NCBI RefSeq assembly: GCF_000485595.1
Contig: NW_014577062.1
Location: 354,586 to 394,725, forward strand
Source: Priapulus caudatus
Lineage: Eukaryota > Priapulida > Priapulimorpha > Priapulimorphida > Priapulidae
DNA length: 40,140 nucleotides
Direction of reading: 5' to 3'
Position 1 is the first letter of the stretch, and every line of letters starts with the position of its first letter. The notes beneath the pieces were generated by a model. The model was not told the DNA's origin. It made no database searches and was given only the letters and a program-made list of their open reading frames with translations. This document shows, piece by piece, positions 1 through 10,030 of this stretch. The position numbers were made by a program, and so were the translations under genes.

Positions 1-19
1 ATAATAGATTAAATATGAT

Positions 20-35
20 AGATAGAGATAGATAT

Positions 36-93
<58 letters not shown>

Positions 94-112
94 AAGATAG
101 ATAGATAGATAT
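20..112. repeat. (GATA)n microsatellite
   Basis: Nearly uninterrupted tetranucleotide GATA/ATAG units with a few AGA variants. The tract directly abuts the target-site repeat of the first palindromic mini-element. Similar GATA DNA closes the window at the other end. Confidence 0.95.
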
Positions 113-115
113 CAC

Positions 116-174
116 CAGGAGTTAATAATGACAATTTGTCATTTATCATTGTCATTTGTCATTATTAACCCCTG
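116..174. mobile_element. Palindromic mini-element, copy 1
   Basis: A 59-bp hairpin. The arms 116-134 and 156-174 pair at all but one position (A120 against C170). The ends are CAGGAGTTAATAA and TTATTAACCCCTG. It is flanked by the direct repeats ATATCAC (109-115) and GTATCAC (175-181), 6 of 7 identical, which I read as a 7-bp target-site duplication. The first 13 bases are identical to those of the element at 8786-8828, and the ends are close to those of the one at 39060-39099. No coding capacity. The superfamily is unknown. Confidence 0.75.
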
Positions 175-181
175 GTATCAC

Positions 182-757
182 ATACCCGAATATGTAAGCG
201 ATTGAAGAAACCTTACCCCGGCAGCACCTGTGTGCCCAATGACGTCATCAGGCCGTCAATGTCGCCATGTCCCCGCGCGTTGATGTAAATGGCAATTAAC
301 CTACTTATTAGTAGTAATCTCAGGGGCCTGTCAGAGTTTCATATACACGAACGTTAATTAGTAACTGTCAACTTTTGTTCGTTTTGAATATACGTGTACT
401 TCGATGATTCTCCCGACCGGGGAGGTTACATCACACCCGATTGCTCATTTTCGTAATCGAGTTGTTGTGTGTTTTCGATCGCCATCGATTATGCTACAAT
501 TTTATCGACGACGGTACGCTGTCTGTAGAATCGCGTTAGATATTATACTACGTGTTGTTTAAATCTTTTCGTTTGATCCTGCAGACTTATTGAATTTAAG
601 TTACGCAATTTATGAAAGTCGAATGTCCCTATTAAAACGCACAATATTACGGTTTTGGTCGTTTAAGACGAAACTAGTATGCGCATTGTTTGCGTCATGA
701 TTTAAACAATCAGCAACATATTGCGTGACATCAGTGAGCTAAAAGTCGGGGATAGTA
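182..757. other. No gene seen
   Basis: Unique-looking DNA with stop codons in all frames at short intervals. I see no repeat, RNA gene or conserved coding signature here. Confidence 0.6.
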
Positions 758-915
758 AATGCAGGTTAGAAATTATAGGAAGGTTAGAAAATGCAGTAAT
801 TAGTAAATGCAGGTTAGTAATGCAGGGCAGTAATTAGTAATGTAATGTAAGGCAGTAATTAGTAATGTAAGGCAGTAATTAGTAAATGCAAAATTAGTAA
901 ATGCAGGTTAGAAAT
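758..915 (+). repeat. Degenerate AGTAATG-type minisatellite
   Basis: Repeated phrases such as GGCAGTAATTAGTAATGTAA and TAGTAAATGCAGGTTAG recur with a period near 20 bp, with length variants and no open frame. Confidence 0.7.
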
Positions 916-1858
916 ATGTGCATTAGAAATTACACGTCTATTGTGAAAATGCACGGGCCAGTTTACATGGAAGTTATCTTTATCGCATCTGGTACAGTGC
1001 CTTAGTTGGCGATAGTCGTGTTATAGCATAACTTTATTGTGAGACATTAAAGTCATGACTAGATTTGCTGTTGTATTGCATGGCTAGAGTTTTTAGAATG
1101 TCTTTAACGTTGTACGCGAACTCCACGTGCCTATAAATTGTCCGAGATCACTTAAATTAGATTCAAGCGACAAGGGGCCAATAAAAATCCTCTAGCATAG
1201 CGTTCTAACATCTTCAAACTCATAGTTGCGGTCACCCTAGTTGACAGCCGGGAGAGTGACGACACCGTCCTGACATTAATCCTAATCAAGGGTCTTCGTG
1301 CTAGCCCTATATTGAGTCGTAATCGTGTTCACGGCATGCGTGCGCACATACGGCAACGCCAGAGAATACGGATGAGATCATGAGCCGCTACATATCTCGC
1401 ATTCTTCCGTTTATGAGATCCTAAAGCACTAATACCCATGTGACCGCTGGCACATCAAGCGCGACCGTAGCCATAGCAGGTGCAACCGCAGGCACATTAT
1501 GCGCAGCTGTTTAGCCACGCCGCACACAGCTATATCCGTGACAAGCAAAGCGTAGAAACGTTCATCACATCAGATCGACGCAGCTTCAGTACCATTAAAT
1601 CGTGTTGCTTTGATTCTGCAACAATTTTAAGCAAAAACATCACCAAACCAGCTTAAAACGATGTAAAGACTCGCGACCTGCCACGCCGATTTCTCTCAAA
1701 TCTTATCGGACTGCAGTTAACGGAGCTAACGTCAACCAACACTACTCGTTAAACGGATTCCTAACGTACTTGGACACTTTAATATATGCGGTAATGAATC
1801 CGCTTTTCCATAGAGACTTATAGTTTTGTCCCTGCTGGTATGGGCGCTTCGATCTCAA
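916..1858. other. No gene seen
   Basis: Non-repetitive DNA without a convincing open frame. I looked for splice-bounded exons, tRNA-like folds and inverted repeats and found none worth calling. Confidence 0.55.
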
Positions 1859-2045
1859 CATATATATATATATATATTATTCTATATATATCTCTATAAT
1901 ATAGTATATAGATATATATAATATATACAAGAGTCTATAATACGAAAATTAGACTCTATAGAGAATCATTTCTATTATGGGGGATCTTGGTAATATATAT
2001 ATATAGATATATATATAATATATATGAGTAAATAACCTGAAATAT
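1859..2045. repeat. AT-rich simple-repeat region
   Basis: Runs of TATATA interleaved with TATAGA and TCTATA phrases. Several short self-complementary segments result, such as TATATAGATATATATA near 1995, as expected of (TA)n DNA. Short open frames here are chance products of the repeat. Confidence 0.8.
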
Positions 2046-3180
2046 AATATACATAGGCCCGTAACCATGCATGAGAGTTCGAGGGTTCTAACGACCCCCA
2101 CTTGGCAGCTTTTGTTGTACCAAGTTGATCTACACCAAAAATGGAGAGAGATAATATATATGACCTTCTATTTACTATATTGTTTGGAGCAGTTAGCTGC
2201 CATGGGCAACTCGTGCGGCAAAACTCGTAGCAGTGTCTTTCGTCAAGCGACCGTGTGATTTTGATGAATCGGGATGATGTGTGTCTTCTGCTAGTATGCA
2301 CTATGCAGTCTGATGAACTGAGAGGGTTGAAAAGCGTACTTGTATTCAGTATTATCTAACACAAATCTGGAAGATTAGGCAGAAAATATGGAAGCAGCAA
2401 CAGTTCAATCGGGCTGCCGCAATTGTATATAGAGGGCTAAAATACTCGTGTTCAAAAAAACAATCACAGAAACAATTTAAGCTTTCCTCACGCATCGAGT
2501 ACGGTCCAAAGAGGTTGAAACGAAATGATTATAGCATTATGTATTACGTTATCACATGACAAAATATCAGGCGTACTGTGCGTGACCGTAGAATACAGAA
2601 TGTCAGACTATCTGATGTGAGAACGTTTAGGCATCGGACGTTTCACTTGCTCAGATTCTATAGCATATAACGCAGATCTAAGTATTCTGATAATGGTGTC
2701 ATGAGAGTATCAATGCGCGAGGGAAGCCTCTGTGTTCTTGGGCATGATCCGTGAGCACTATGACACAAACATGTAGATCTAAAAAAGGCAAAATCTTTGC
2801 CACCCTCCATTCAAGTAAACTGGAACTAAACACCATACAGGTATCATACTGTAGATGCCACTGTCGATTTTAGTCTATTTTATGTTTGCCGTTATTTTCT
2901 ATGAGAGTGATACAGACTTCTAGATTTATGTTATGTTATTGTTTATGTGATCATCAATGCACTGATTAACGTGTTTTGACTTATTCGATTATCTGTGCAA
3001 ATGCGAGTTATGACTATATTGATACGTCCAGTTTCGATTCCAAAGTAAAATATTCTGGAAGAGTTTAAAGTGTTTCCATGGTATTATTGCGTTCATGCAG
3101 TACACAAACTAAGTTGGCTAGTTCCAAAAGTCCACCTTGTAATAAAAAGACCCATCCTTCCTGGAATGTTTGCTACGGAC
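2046..3180. other. No gene seen
   Basis: Mixed-composition DNA. The longest open frame is about 60 codons (2067-2258) and has no recognisable motif, so it is not called. Confidence 0.55.
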
Positions 3181-3386
3181 AATATATATATATATATTGT
3201 TATGTGTGTGTGTGGTGTGTGTGTGTGTGTGTGTGTGTGCGTGGCGTGCGTGCGTGCGGCGTGCGTGCGTGCGTGCGTTCGTGCGTGCGCTCGTGCGGTG
3301 CGTGCGTGCGCGCCGTGTGTGTGTGTGTGCGTGTGCGTGCGTGGCCGCGCGGTGTGTGTGGTGTGCGTGGTGTGTGGCCACTGCGT
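3181..3386. repeat. (TA)n then (GT)n/(GTGC)n compound microsatellite
   Basis: A short TA run is followed by GT repeats that grade into GTGC units. Several long open frames of Cys/Val/Arg or His/Thr/Ala on both strands are artefacts of this repeat. Confidence 0.95.
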
Positions 3387-4006
3387 GTTGTCGGTGACGG
3401 GAGTTATCACATTCGAGACAAGTTCAAGTCACACAGGTATATGGGATCTGAGACAGTCTCGTCATCAGGTAAGGCACGTTGTACATCCAGCTTGCCACGT
3501 GAATTTGTTGCGCTACCATGGCTAGTGTGTAGATGCTGAATACCTGCCGTAGGCGCATAACATGCGTCAGGACCTGTTATATGTAGGTCTATATAATTCT
3601 ATTAGATATCAAACGGGCGTCTTTTCGCGTCAAAACTAATTTCACAAAGCGCTTAGTAATAGCCTACCGCGCAACAAACTGAATTATGCAAATCGGCAAT
3701 TCGCTCTCGCCTGTCCCATCGGATGCTGGATCGCCTTGCCAAAGCGCGCGTGTCTTAATAATTGAGCATCGCGCGACAGAAGACACGACAGCAAACGAAC
3801 GCAGTTGTCGCTGACAGTGCATTCTCAGGACGCCGGGCTTCAGCTGCTATCACCGGAGCAGCGGCGTTTAATTACGCGGAAGCTCGCCGACACAATGTCT
3901 AATAACTGCTGCTATATAGTATGGGCCGGATTGCTCGCGGCCGGCCGCACATGCAGAGACGTGTCGTGGAACCTGACGCCAGTTACGCGTACAGTCAGTT
4001 CGTGAC
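3387..4006. other. No gene seen
   Basis: Non-repetitive spacer. A 66-codon frame at 3805-4005 shows no recognisable domain and runs into the next microsatellite. Confidence 0.55.
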
Positions 4007-4250
4007 GCATACACACACGCGCGCGCGCACACACATGCACGCACGTACGCACGCACATACTCGCACGCACACACATACACACACCACCACGCGCGCGCTG
4101 GCGCACGCAGCACACACACCTCCACACATTACACACACAGACCAACAGCACACAACAACACACCACACACACACACAAAACACACAACACACACACGCAC
4201 ACAGCACACCATACACCACACTCACATACACACATACATACACGTGCGTA
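4007..4250. repeat. (CA)n/(GCAC)n compound microsatellite
   Basis: CA and GCAC units with interruptions by ACC and AACA. This is the same repeat class as 3181-3386 but with the CA strand on top. The long His/Thr frames are repeat artefacts. Confidence 0.95.
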
Positions 4251-4509
4251 CGCACATGGCGCGTACCGATTGGCATCCTATATGGACCACATCGTATAGT
4301 CGATTCTCTTGCGTGGAGTAACCGCGGTGCGAAGCCACGGCTGTAGTCGCACGCAGGATGCCAGGCGCAACCGTTGTTGCTCAACTCAACGGTAAAAGCC
4401 GGCGAGCAACGCTTGACGCTCTCGCAGGCGGGAGTCACTTATGAACTAGCTGCCTCGCACACACGTACAAAGCGCACGAGCATAGAAATAAACATTACTA
4501 GTTAGACCT

Positions 4510-4800
4510 ATATATAGTATATTCTCTAGTATATTAATATTATATATATTATATATAGTATATTGCTGTATACCTATATATATCATTACAATGTTTCGCG
4601 TGACCGTGATGGCGCCGCTCCTGTGAAAACGAACGGCACATGGCAGTGGAGAGCTGACGGACAGCTATAGCGGTGATACTAAGACTGTAGCGGATCCAGC
4701 TACTTCCCAAACGTCTCGGCGGCCGTGTGGTTCTCTAGTATAGCGTTTATTAGTATACTATAGTTCTCGAGTATAGTATAGTATATTCTCTAGTATATAG
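4510..4800. repeat. Scattered TCTAGTATA-type AT repeats
   Basis: The phrase TTCTCTAGTATA occurs near 4522, 4732 and 4785 inside TATA-rich DNA, which suggests a broken local duplication. The sequence between the clusters looks unique. Confidence 0.5.
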
Positions 4801-4997
4801 CGGCATGCATAGGCAGGACGTAAACGAGAAGTCATGACGCGTACGAATGCTGTCACCGTTCTCACTTACGCTAGATAGCAGCTAGCGTATCTCGTTTTCG
4901 AGCCGTGAACGGCGGTAATGGATTTGTCGCCACCATGTTTACGGAGCTTGTCGTAAATTTTCATAGCGCCACAATCGAGTTACGGTTGTCTGCATGC

Positions 4998-5206
4998 TCT
5001 CTCGCGCGCGCGCTCTCTCTCCCTGCCTCTCTCTGCCCCCTCTCTTTTTGACTCTCTCTCTCTCTCTTCTCCTCTCGCTCTCTTCTCTCTCTCCTCTCTC
5101 TCTCTCTCTGCTGCTCTCTCGCTCGCTGCTCTCTTCTTCTCTCTGCTCTCTCTCCTCTCTCTCTCTTTCTCTCTCTCTCTTTCTCTCTCTCTCTCGCTCT
5201 TTCTCT
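4998..5206. repeat. (CT)n polypyrimidine tract
   Basis: About 200 bp of CT repeats with a short alternating GC run at the left end. Arg/Glu and Leu/Ser open frames on the two strands are artefacts. Confidence 0.95.
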
Positions 5207-5787
5207 ATCAGACAACCTAGGCGCGCAACGGAAACCGTTTTGATCATGTAGGGCAAAACCAATCTGCCGGGAAACATTTTGTATATGCGAGAAATAGAAA
5301 GAAAGAAAGAAAAAAATATCTTGTACTAACTACTACGTAAGGGGCGTAAAGTCTTTTTTTCTAATAATTGTAGGTGTAGTAAGCTACAGACACATCAGAC
5401 AAATGTACGTATAATGATATGAATAGAAAACGTTTTAGAAAACGTGCTTTTATTTTTCCAATCCCTTTAAAGTTGTATCTCGCTCATACCCTTTCCTGTT
5501 ACAAAAACTCGCTCTCCGTTGATATAGTTGGAAGAAGACATAAGACGCAACTGAACTAGCACATATATCTCATTCATTTTACTGATGGAACGGAATTATG
5601 GATGAATTTCTTGAACTCTAAATAATGAACACGTTAAAATGCAGCAGGCCGCGTGTTACGGTACGACGGGGACTTTCAATAATAGATATGTTAGAATTTG
5701 TTCTCTAAGTTACATTCAAGCTGGAGTTCGATTAGAATTCAACTGCTATTTTCAGGGCAGGCCTTAGCGTGTCGTAATAGCTTGTGT
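5207..5787. other. No gene seen
   Basis: A+T-rich DNA with no repeat or credible open frame. Confidence 0.55.
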
Positions 5788-6560
5788 GTCTGCGCATGCG
5801 CGCGTGCGTATATGCTTACCATTATGCGTATGTATTCGCGTGAGCGTGTGCTAGTGCATGTGCGTGCGTGTTTGTGCGTGCATACACTTGTGTGAGCGTG
5901 CAAGAGCGTGTGCGGGTGTGCGTGCGCGTGTGCGTAGGTGCATAAGTGCGTGCGTGTGTACATACACTTGTGTGCGCGTGCAAGAGAATGGGCGCGTGTG
6001 CGTGAGTGCGTGAGTGCGTGCGTGTGTGTGCGTGTGTGCGTGCGCAAGAGAATGGGCGCGTGTGCGTGAGTGCGTGAGTGCGTGCGTGTGTGTGCGTGTG
6101 TGCGTGCGTGCGTGAGTGCATGAGTGTCTGCGTGTGCGCGTGCGTGTGTGCGTGCCTGTTTGTGCGTGCATACACGTGTGTGAGCGTACAAGAGCGTGTG
6201 CGGGTGTGCGCGCGCGTGTGCGTGAGTGCGTAAATGCGTGCGTGTGTGCATACACTTGTTTGTGCGTGCATACACTTGTGTGAGCGTGCAAGAGCGTGTG
6301 CGGGTGTGCGCGCGCGTGTGCGTGAGTCCGTAAATGCGTACGTGTGTGCATCCACTTGTTTGCGCGTGCAAGAGAGTGGGCGCGTGTACGTGAGTCGTAA
6401 AATGCTACGTTGGTTGTATCCACGTTGTTTGCGCGGCAAAGAGAGGTGGGCGGCGTTACGTGAGTGTCGTGAGTGCGTGCGTGGCGTGAGTTTCAGTGAG
6501 TGGAGCTGCGTGAGTGCGTGCGTGCGTGGCGTGCGTGTGTGCGTGCGCGGCATTATCCGC
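5788..6560. repeat. GTGC minisatellite with longer-period units
   Basis: GTGC/GT units are organised into longer blocks. The phrase GAGCGTGCAAGAGCGTGTGC recurs, with variants, near 5892, 6181 and 6282. A block around GCAAGAGAATGGGCGCGTGTG is present twice in tandem (about 5981 and 6044) with a period of 63 bp. Right of about 6380 the units decay. Long frames of 190-240 residues on the minus strand are low-complexity artefacts. Confidence 0.9.
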
Positions 6561-6843
6561 AGCCGCTGTCATCGGCTTCTCACCTCACGCTGATGTTAAT
6601 CTCGCTTAGTTGCTGCAATATGGCGTCATCAGTCCGTGACAAATCGGCACTCGCAAATTTATCACGTGAGTGCTTAATTATGAATCGTGGGCTTTGCTTT
6701 GAAAAATGGACACGCATGACGGATGTAGGTAGATGCGAAGCTAACGCAGCTGTCGGCCGCCATTACTCGCTCGCAATTTACTGCCCGCAAAATTGAACGC
6801 GTCATGCGTCCCAGCCGAGGTTTCCGTCTTCCAGGCACACGTA

Positions 6844-6851
6844 ATCAATGC
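6844..6851 (+). repeat. 8-bp target-site duplication, left copy
   Basis: ATCAATGC here is repeated exactly at 7095-7102, bounding the element at 6852-7094. Confidence 0.75.
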
Positions 6852-7094
6852 CGGGTGTCACTTTCCTCCGGGCGTAGAGGAGGGTGCGTCGACGTGGCAG
6901 GACTAGTCACTTTCGTACACTTCGTCATTTCCACAGTCATACTTCCATGCTAGCCATGGTCTTATTCCTTAACCTGAACACTATACCTAACCCTAACCCT
7001 AACCTAACCCTACCAACCCTGACGCCTAACCTAATCCTAACATTAGTGCTGCCACGTAGGCGCACCTCCTCTACGCCGCGGGGAAACTGACACC
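6852..7094 (-). mobile_element. Terminal-inverted-repeat element with telomere-like core, copy 1
   Basis: A 243-bp non-autonomous DNA transposon. The left end begins CGGGTGTCACTTTCC and the right end read on the minus strand begins GGTGTCAGTTTCC. The arms stay alignable for about 50 bp, through GCGTAGAGGAGG and ACGTGGCAG. The centre (about 6978-7045) holds degenerate CCCTAA repeats. Exact 8-bp flanks ATCAATGC support transposition. The minus strand aligns along most of its length with the element at 30536-30819, including shared phrases GTGGCAGCACTA and GGAAGTATGACT, so the two form a family. An 8-bp duplication is typical of hAT elements, but the termini are not a textbook hAT match, so the superfamily is left open. 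Confidence 0.8.
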
Positions 7095-7102
7095 ATCAAT
7101 GC
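7095..7102 (+). repeat. 8-bp target-site duplication, right copy
   Basis: ATCAATGC, identical to 6844-6851. Confidence 0.75.
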
Positions 7103-7131
7103 GCGCGCACGACTCGACCTGCGATAAAGCC

Positions 7132-7268
7132 GGAGGTGTGTGTAACTGTGGGTGGTGGTGTGTGGTGATGTGGTGTGTGGTGGGTGTGGTTGTTGGGATG
7201 GTGTGGTGGTTGTGTGTGTGCGCGCGTGCGTCGTGCGTGCGTTGTGTGTGTGTTGTGGGGGGGGGGGT
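7132..7268. repeat. GT/GGT-rich repeat ending in a poly-G run
   Basis: Imperfect GTG/GGT repeats ending in a G run around 7256-7267. The top strand is strongly G-rich. Confidence 0.85.
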
Positions 7269-7604
7269 AAATATGCGTACTAGATATAGCTAATGCGCCT
7301 ATTCGTACAGGAAGGGTGTCGTAATGTGGTGCACGGCGCAATGAGACCTGCAGGGGCTTTAGTGTCTTCGATTCGGGTAGCGTCTGTTTACAGAGAGCTT
7401 TCCTACGATCGTATATAGAGGGAAGCTACGATCTCGTGTAGCAATAACTCATTCTTAGTCAAACAACTTGCTTCTGTAGTAAAACATTCGACTCGATGAA
7501 TAGAAGAGTCTCGCGAACGACTCTCTATGTGAGAGCTATAGCGAGCGATGCGAGGCAAGCGTGTGTCGCAGCAGCTGCTGCATGCGAAATAACTTAGATA
7601 GCTC

Positions 7605-7641
7605 CCGCGAAAAAAGAGAGAAAAAGAGAGAGAGAGAGAGT

Positions 7642-7681
<40 letters not shown>

Positions 7682-7697
7682 AAGAGAGAGAGAGATA

Positions 7698-7728
<31 letters not shown>

Positions 7729-7729
7729 T
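7605..7729. repeat. (GA)n polypurine tract
   Basis: GA repeats with AAAG and ATAG interruptions. Ser/Leu frames on the minus strand are artefacts. Confidence 0.95.
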
Positions 7730-8778
7730 CCTTATATATGCACTTACTTTCAAATATGTATACGCACTGCGTCTCTAATAATGTCACCGCAGAGGTGACG
7801 GCCGAGGAAAACTGTTTCCCGTGTCTTTTTGCAACAGCTAATCGGTGTCGCACCATGTGTTCTGCTGTTAGATATCACGCATACACTATATAGCGGCAGT
7901 TAATAGAACTACGTGTAAACGGATTCTGTTCAGTCCGAGGATAGAGAGAATTTAAACTTGGATAATCGGACGTCATGCAGCTGCACGGCGTTATGAACTA
8001 CAACATTGCCAGCTTATAACTGGGCTGAATATTCGATCGTGTCTGGCATTTTTACTAGATAAAAATAGATCTAATTCGGTTAGGAGAAAATTTAAGCGGT
8101 AACGCGAAACAAAATGCACTACAGGGTGTTGGAAGCATCGGAAGATCGTCTGCTGATCATCTGGCTCTTGTCATAATTGTCTCCAGCAAACCTGCGATGC
8201 AGTGAGTAGCTCACGTATCCAACGGAAGCATCGATTCCGACTATCTCGAGGTAGATTTCCAGACACCTAATTCTAACGAGATCTGTCAGTAGAAAAGAAC
8301 GCCGCCGCGAAGCAATAAAAAATAAGCGAAAGAATGTTTGAATATTAGTAAAAGTGCATACGCTATTTATATGTGATAGTTGTGCTCTTGATATTATACA
8401 AACGAATACACGGTTATTCAACTGAGATGACGTTCACACCACTAGTCGGAATGGTCATAACGTCACCTGATCATAATATTAGAATCTGATTGCATTAAAA
8501 ATAAACGAGAACCTGGTGACTTCACTCGAAATTCTCAGTGATTATATATTGCCACCAAAAGCCCCGTAATTCCTTTGCATATAGACGAAGGTAAGTAGGC
8601 ACACCTGGCGGTTGCACGCAGCGAAAGGTAGTTTAAATAATCGGCTGCACTTTGTGCATAAAAAACCCAGGAAATGTAAGAGCAGGGCGATCGGCGAATA
8701 TACGACTACTATACTACACAACGCAGTGCTAGTACATTATGGTATATATACGACTGCACTACGCGGCGTTTTCTAAGC
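7730..8778. other. No gene seen
   Basis: The only notable open frame is a minus-strand one of 100 codons (8119-8421) with no motif I recognise and nothing around it that looks like a gene. Treated as chance. Confidence 0.5.
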
Positions 8779-8785
8779 ATAATAT

Positions 8786-8828
8786 CAGGAGTTAATAAAG
8801 ACAAAGACTTTGTCTTTATTAACTCCTG
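8786..8828. mobile_element. Palindromic mini-element, copy 2
   Basis: A 43-bp perfect hairpin with a single-base centre (A8807), starting CAGGAGTTAATAAAGACAAA and ending with its exact reverse complement. Pairing extends three bases into the flank, giving 24-bp arms 8783-8806 and 8808-8831. Exact 7-bp direct repeats ATAATAT lie at 8779-8785 and 8829-8835. The first 13 bases are identical to those of copy 1 at 116. There is no room for any coding sequence. Confidence 0.8.
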
Positions 8829-8835
8829 ATAATAT

Positions 8836-9721
8836 ATATATACGCTTCTTCGTGTCAAATATTACAGGTTCTCCTGCGCCAACTCTATGTGGCGAGTCCC
8901 ACGTGGTTCTAGGGCAAATGGCCATCCGCATGAAAGCTTCGTCGTTATTATACGTGGGCAGATTGTCGCCATTCATTCTGATGAACGCTTCTCTACGCAA
9001 TATTTGTCGCGGCGCGTTCTGCGAGAGTACTGCAGATACTGTCGCCCGCCGTCATGTTCTCCGAACCATCTAATAGTGTTTTGCCAGCAAGGGGTTTCCA
9101 TTATGGTTTCACATGGGATGCGCGATTCGCTTTACGTCTGCTTTTACATTCGACAAGGGACCGTGTATGAGCTGTTTTAGAGTGTCTCGCTGTATAATTC
9201 GAATACTCCCCTTATATGCTTATAACACATGTGCAAGCAGGTCGGCTAGCCTGCGCATAAAGCGCGTGACATCTACTCAATTTTTGAAGCACTCTAATTA
9301 ATGCGCAACAGCGATGTTTTTGTAAGACTTCTAAAATAATAACTTCGTATACCTAAAAACAGCAGCCAGCCCCTCCTTGAAGCCTAGTGAGTGGCGTCGT
9401 TGGTTTCATTGTCTAGCAACGTCTGTCAAACTATTCCGGAACATTCATTTCACTGCGTACGTTGTTATTCCGCTACAGGAGTAATGCAACGCTGCAAATT
9501 GCGTGAAGTACCGTTAGGTACGTTGTGTCCAATAGCAGATGATCAATACCAGCGTCCAGCCAAACAGTGCCGGAATAATTTTTGCTGTCACAGACAAATT
9601 GCATTTAAATTATATAGGCAGTAGTTCCCGTTTATCTGATGACTTGGCTATCGCCAAATATATGTGGGTATAATAGGCGCTTATTAGTTATACAGTTAGG
9701 CCTACACCGTCGAGTTACGTA
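8836..9721. other. No gene seen; unassigned open frame 8887-9180
   Basis: A plus-strand frame of 97 codons (8887-9180) and two overlapping shorter ones occur here. The predicted residues show no domain, signal peptide or low-complexity bias. I cannot tell an exon from chance and do not call a gene. Confidence 0.4.
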
Positions 9722-9732
9722 AGTCATGCGTT

Positions 9733-9860
9733 CCAAGAAACGTCATTATTGTCGTTGTCGTTGCTGTCGGTATCGTCGTCCTTGTCGTTTTCCTCGCTAT
9801 CGCCATCGTTGTTGTTTTTGCGGTTGCTACTGCTGCTGCTTATATTATTATTAATAATAT

Positions 9861-9912
<52 letters not shown>
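9733..9912. repeat. Trinucleotide tract: degenerate CGT/GTT then (ATT)n
   Basis: Degenerate CGT/GTT triplets to about 9830 are followed by ATT/AAT triplets ending in a pure (ATT)n run (about 9875-9912). Poly-Asn and poly-Leu frames on the two strands are artefacts. Confidence 0.9.
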
Positions 9913-10030
9913 GGTGCTGCTAGGGGTGGTGGTGGCGTCAGGGATTAGGATTACGATAATAATCATGATGATAGTGCTGATAATAATCATGATGATAGTG
10001 ACGGGGAGGATAAGGATGCAGATACTATAA

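Noticed and set aside
1-112. CRISPR-like regular repeats (GATA arrays, 12-bp minisatellite at 23226)
   Set aside because: There are no spacers between repeats and no cas genes, and the genome is clearly eukaryotic.
4939-5277. Arg/Glu-rich minus-strand frame like an RE/RS splicing-factor domain
   Set aside because: It coincides exactly with the CT tract. The same composition appears at the other CT and GA tracts (7536-7856, 32374-32679).
5739-6553. Minus-strand open frames of 190-243 codons rich in His, Thr, Ala and Arg
   Set aside because: They are translations of GTGC/CA repeats. Overlapping frames on the same strand are open at once and no non-repeat domain is present.
8887-9180. Plus-strand 97-codon frame with unbiased composition
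   Set aside because: No recognised family, no overlapping gene context, and the adjacent frame is open as well, so it is not called as a gene.
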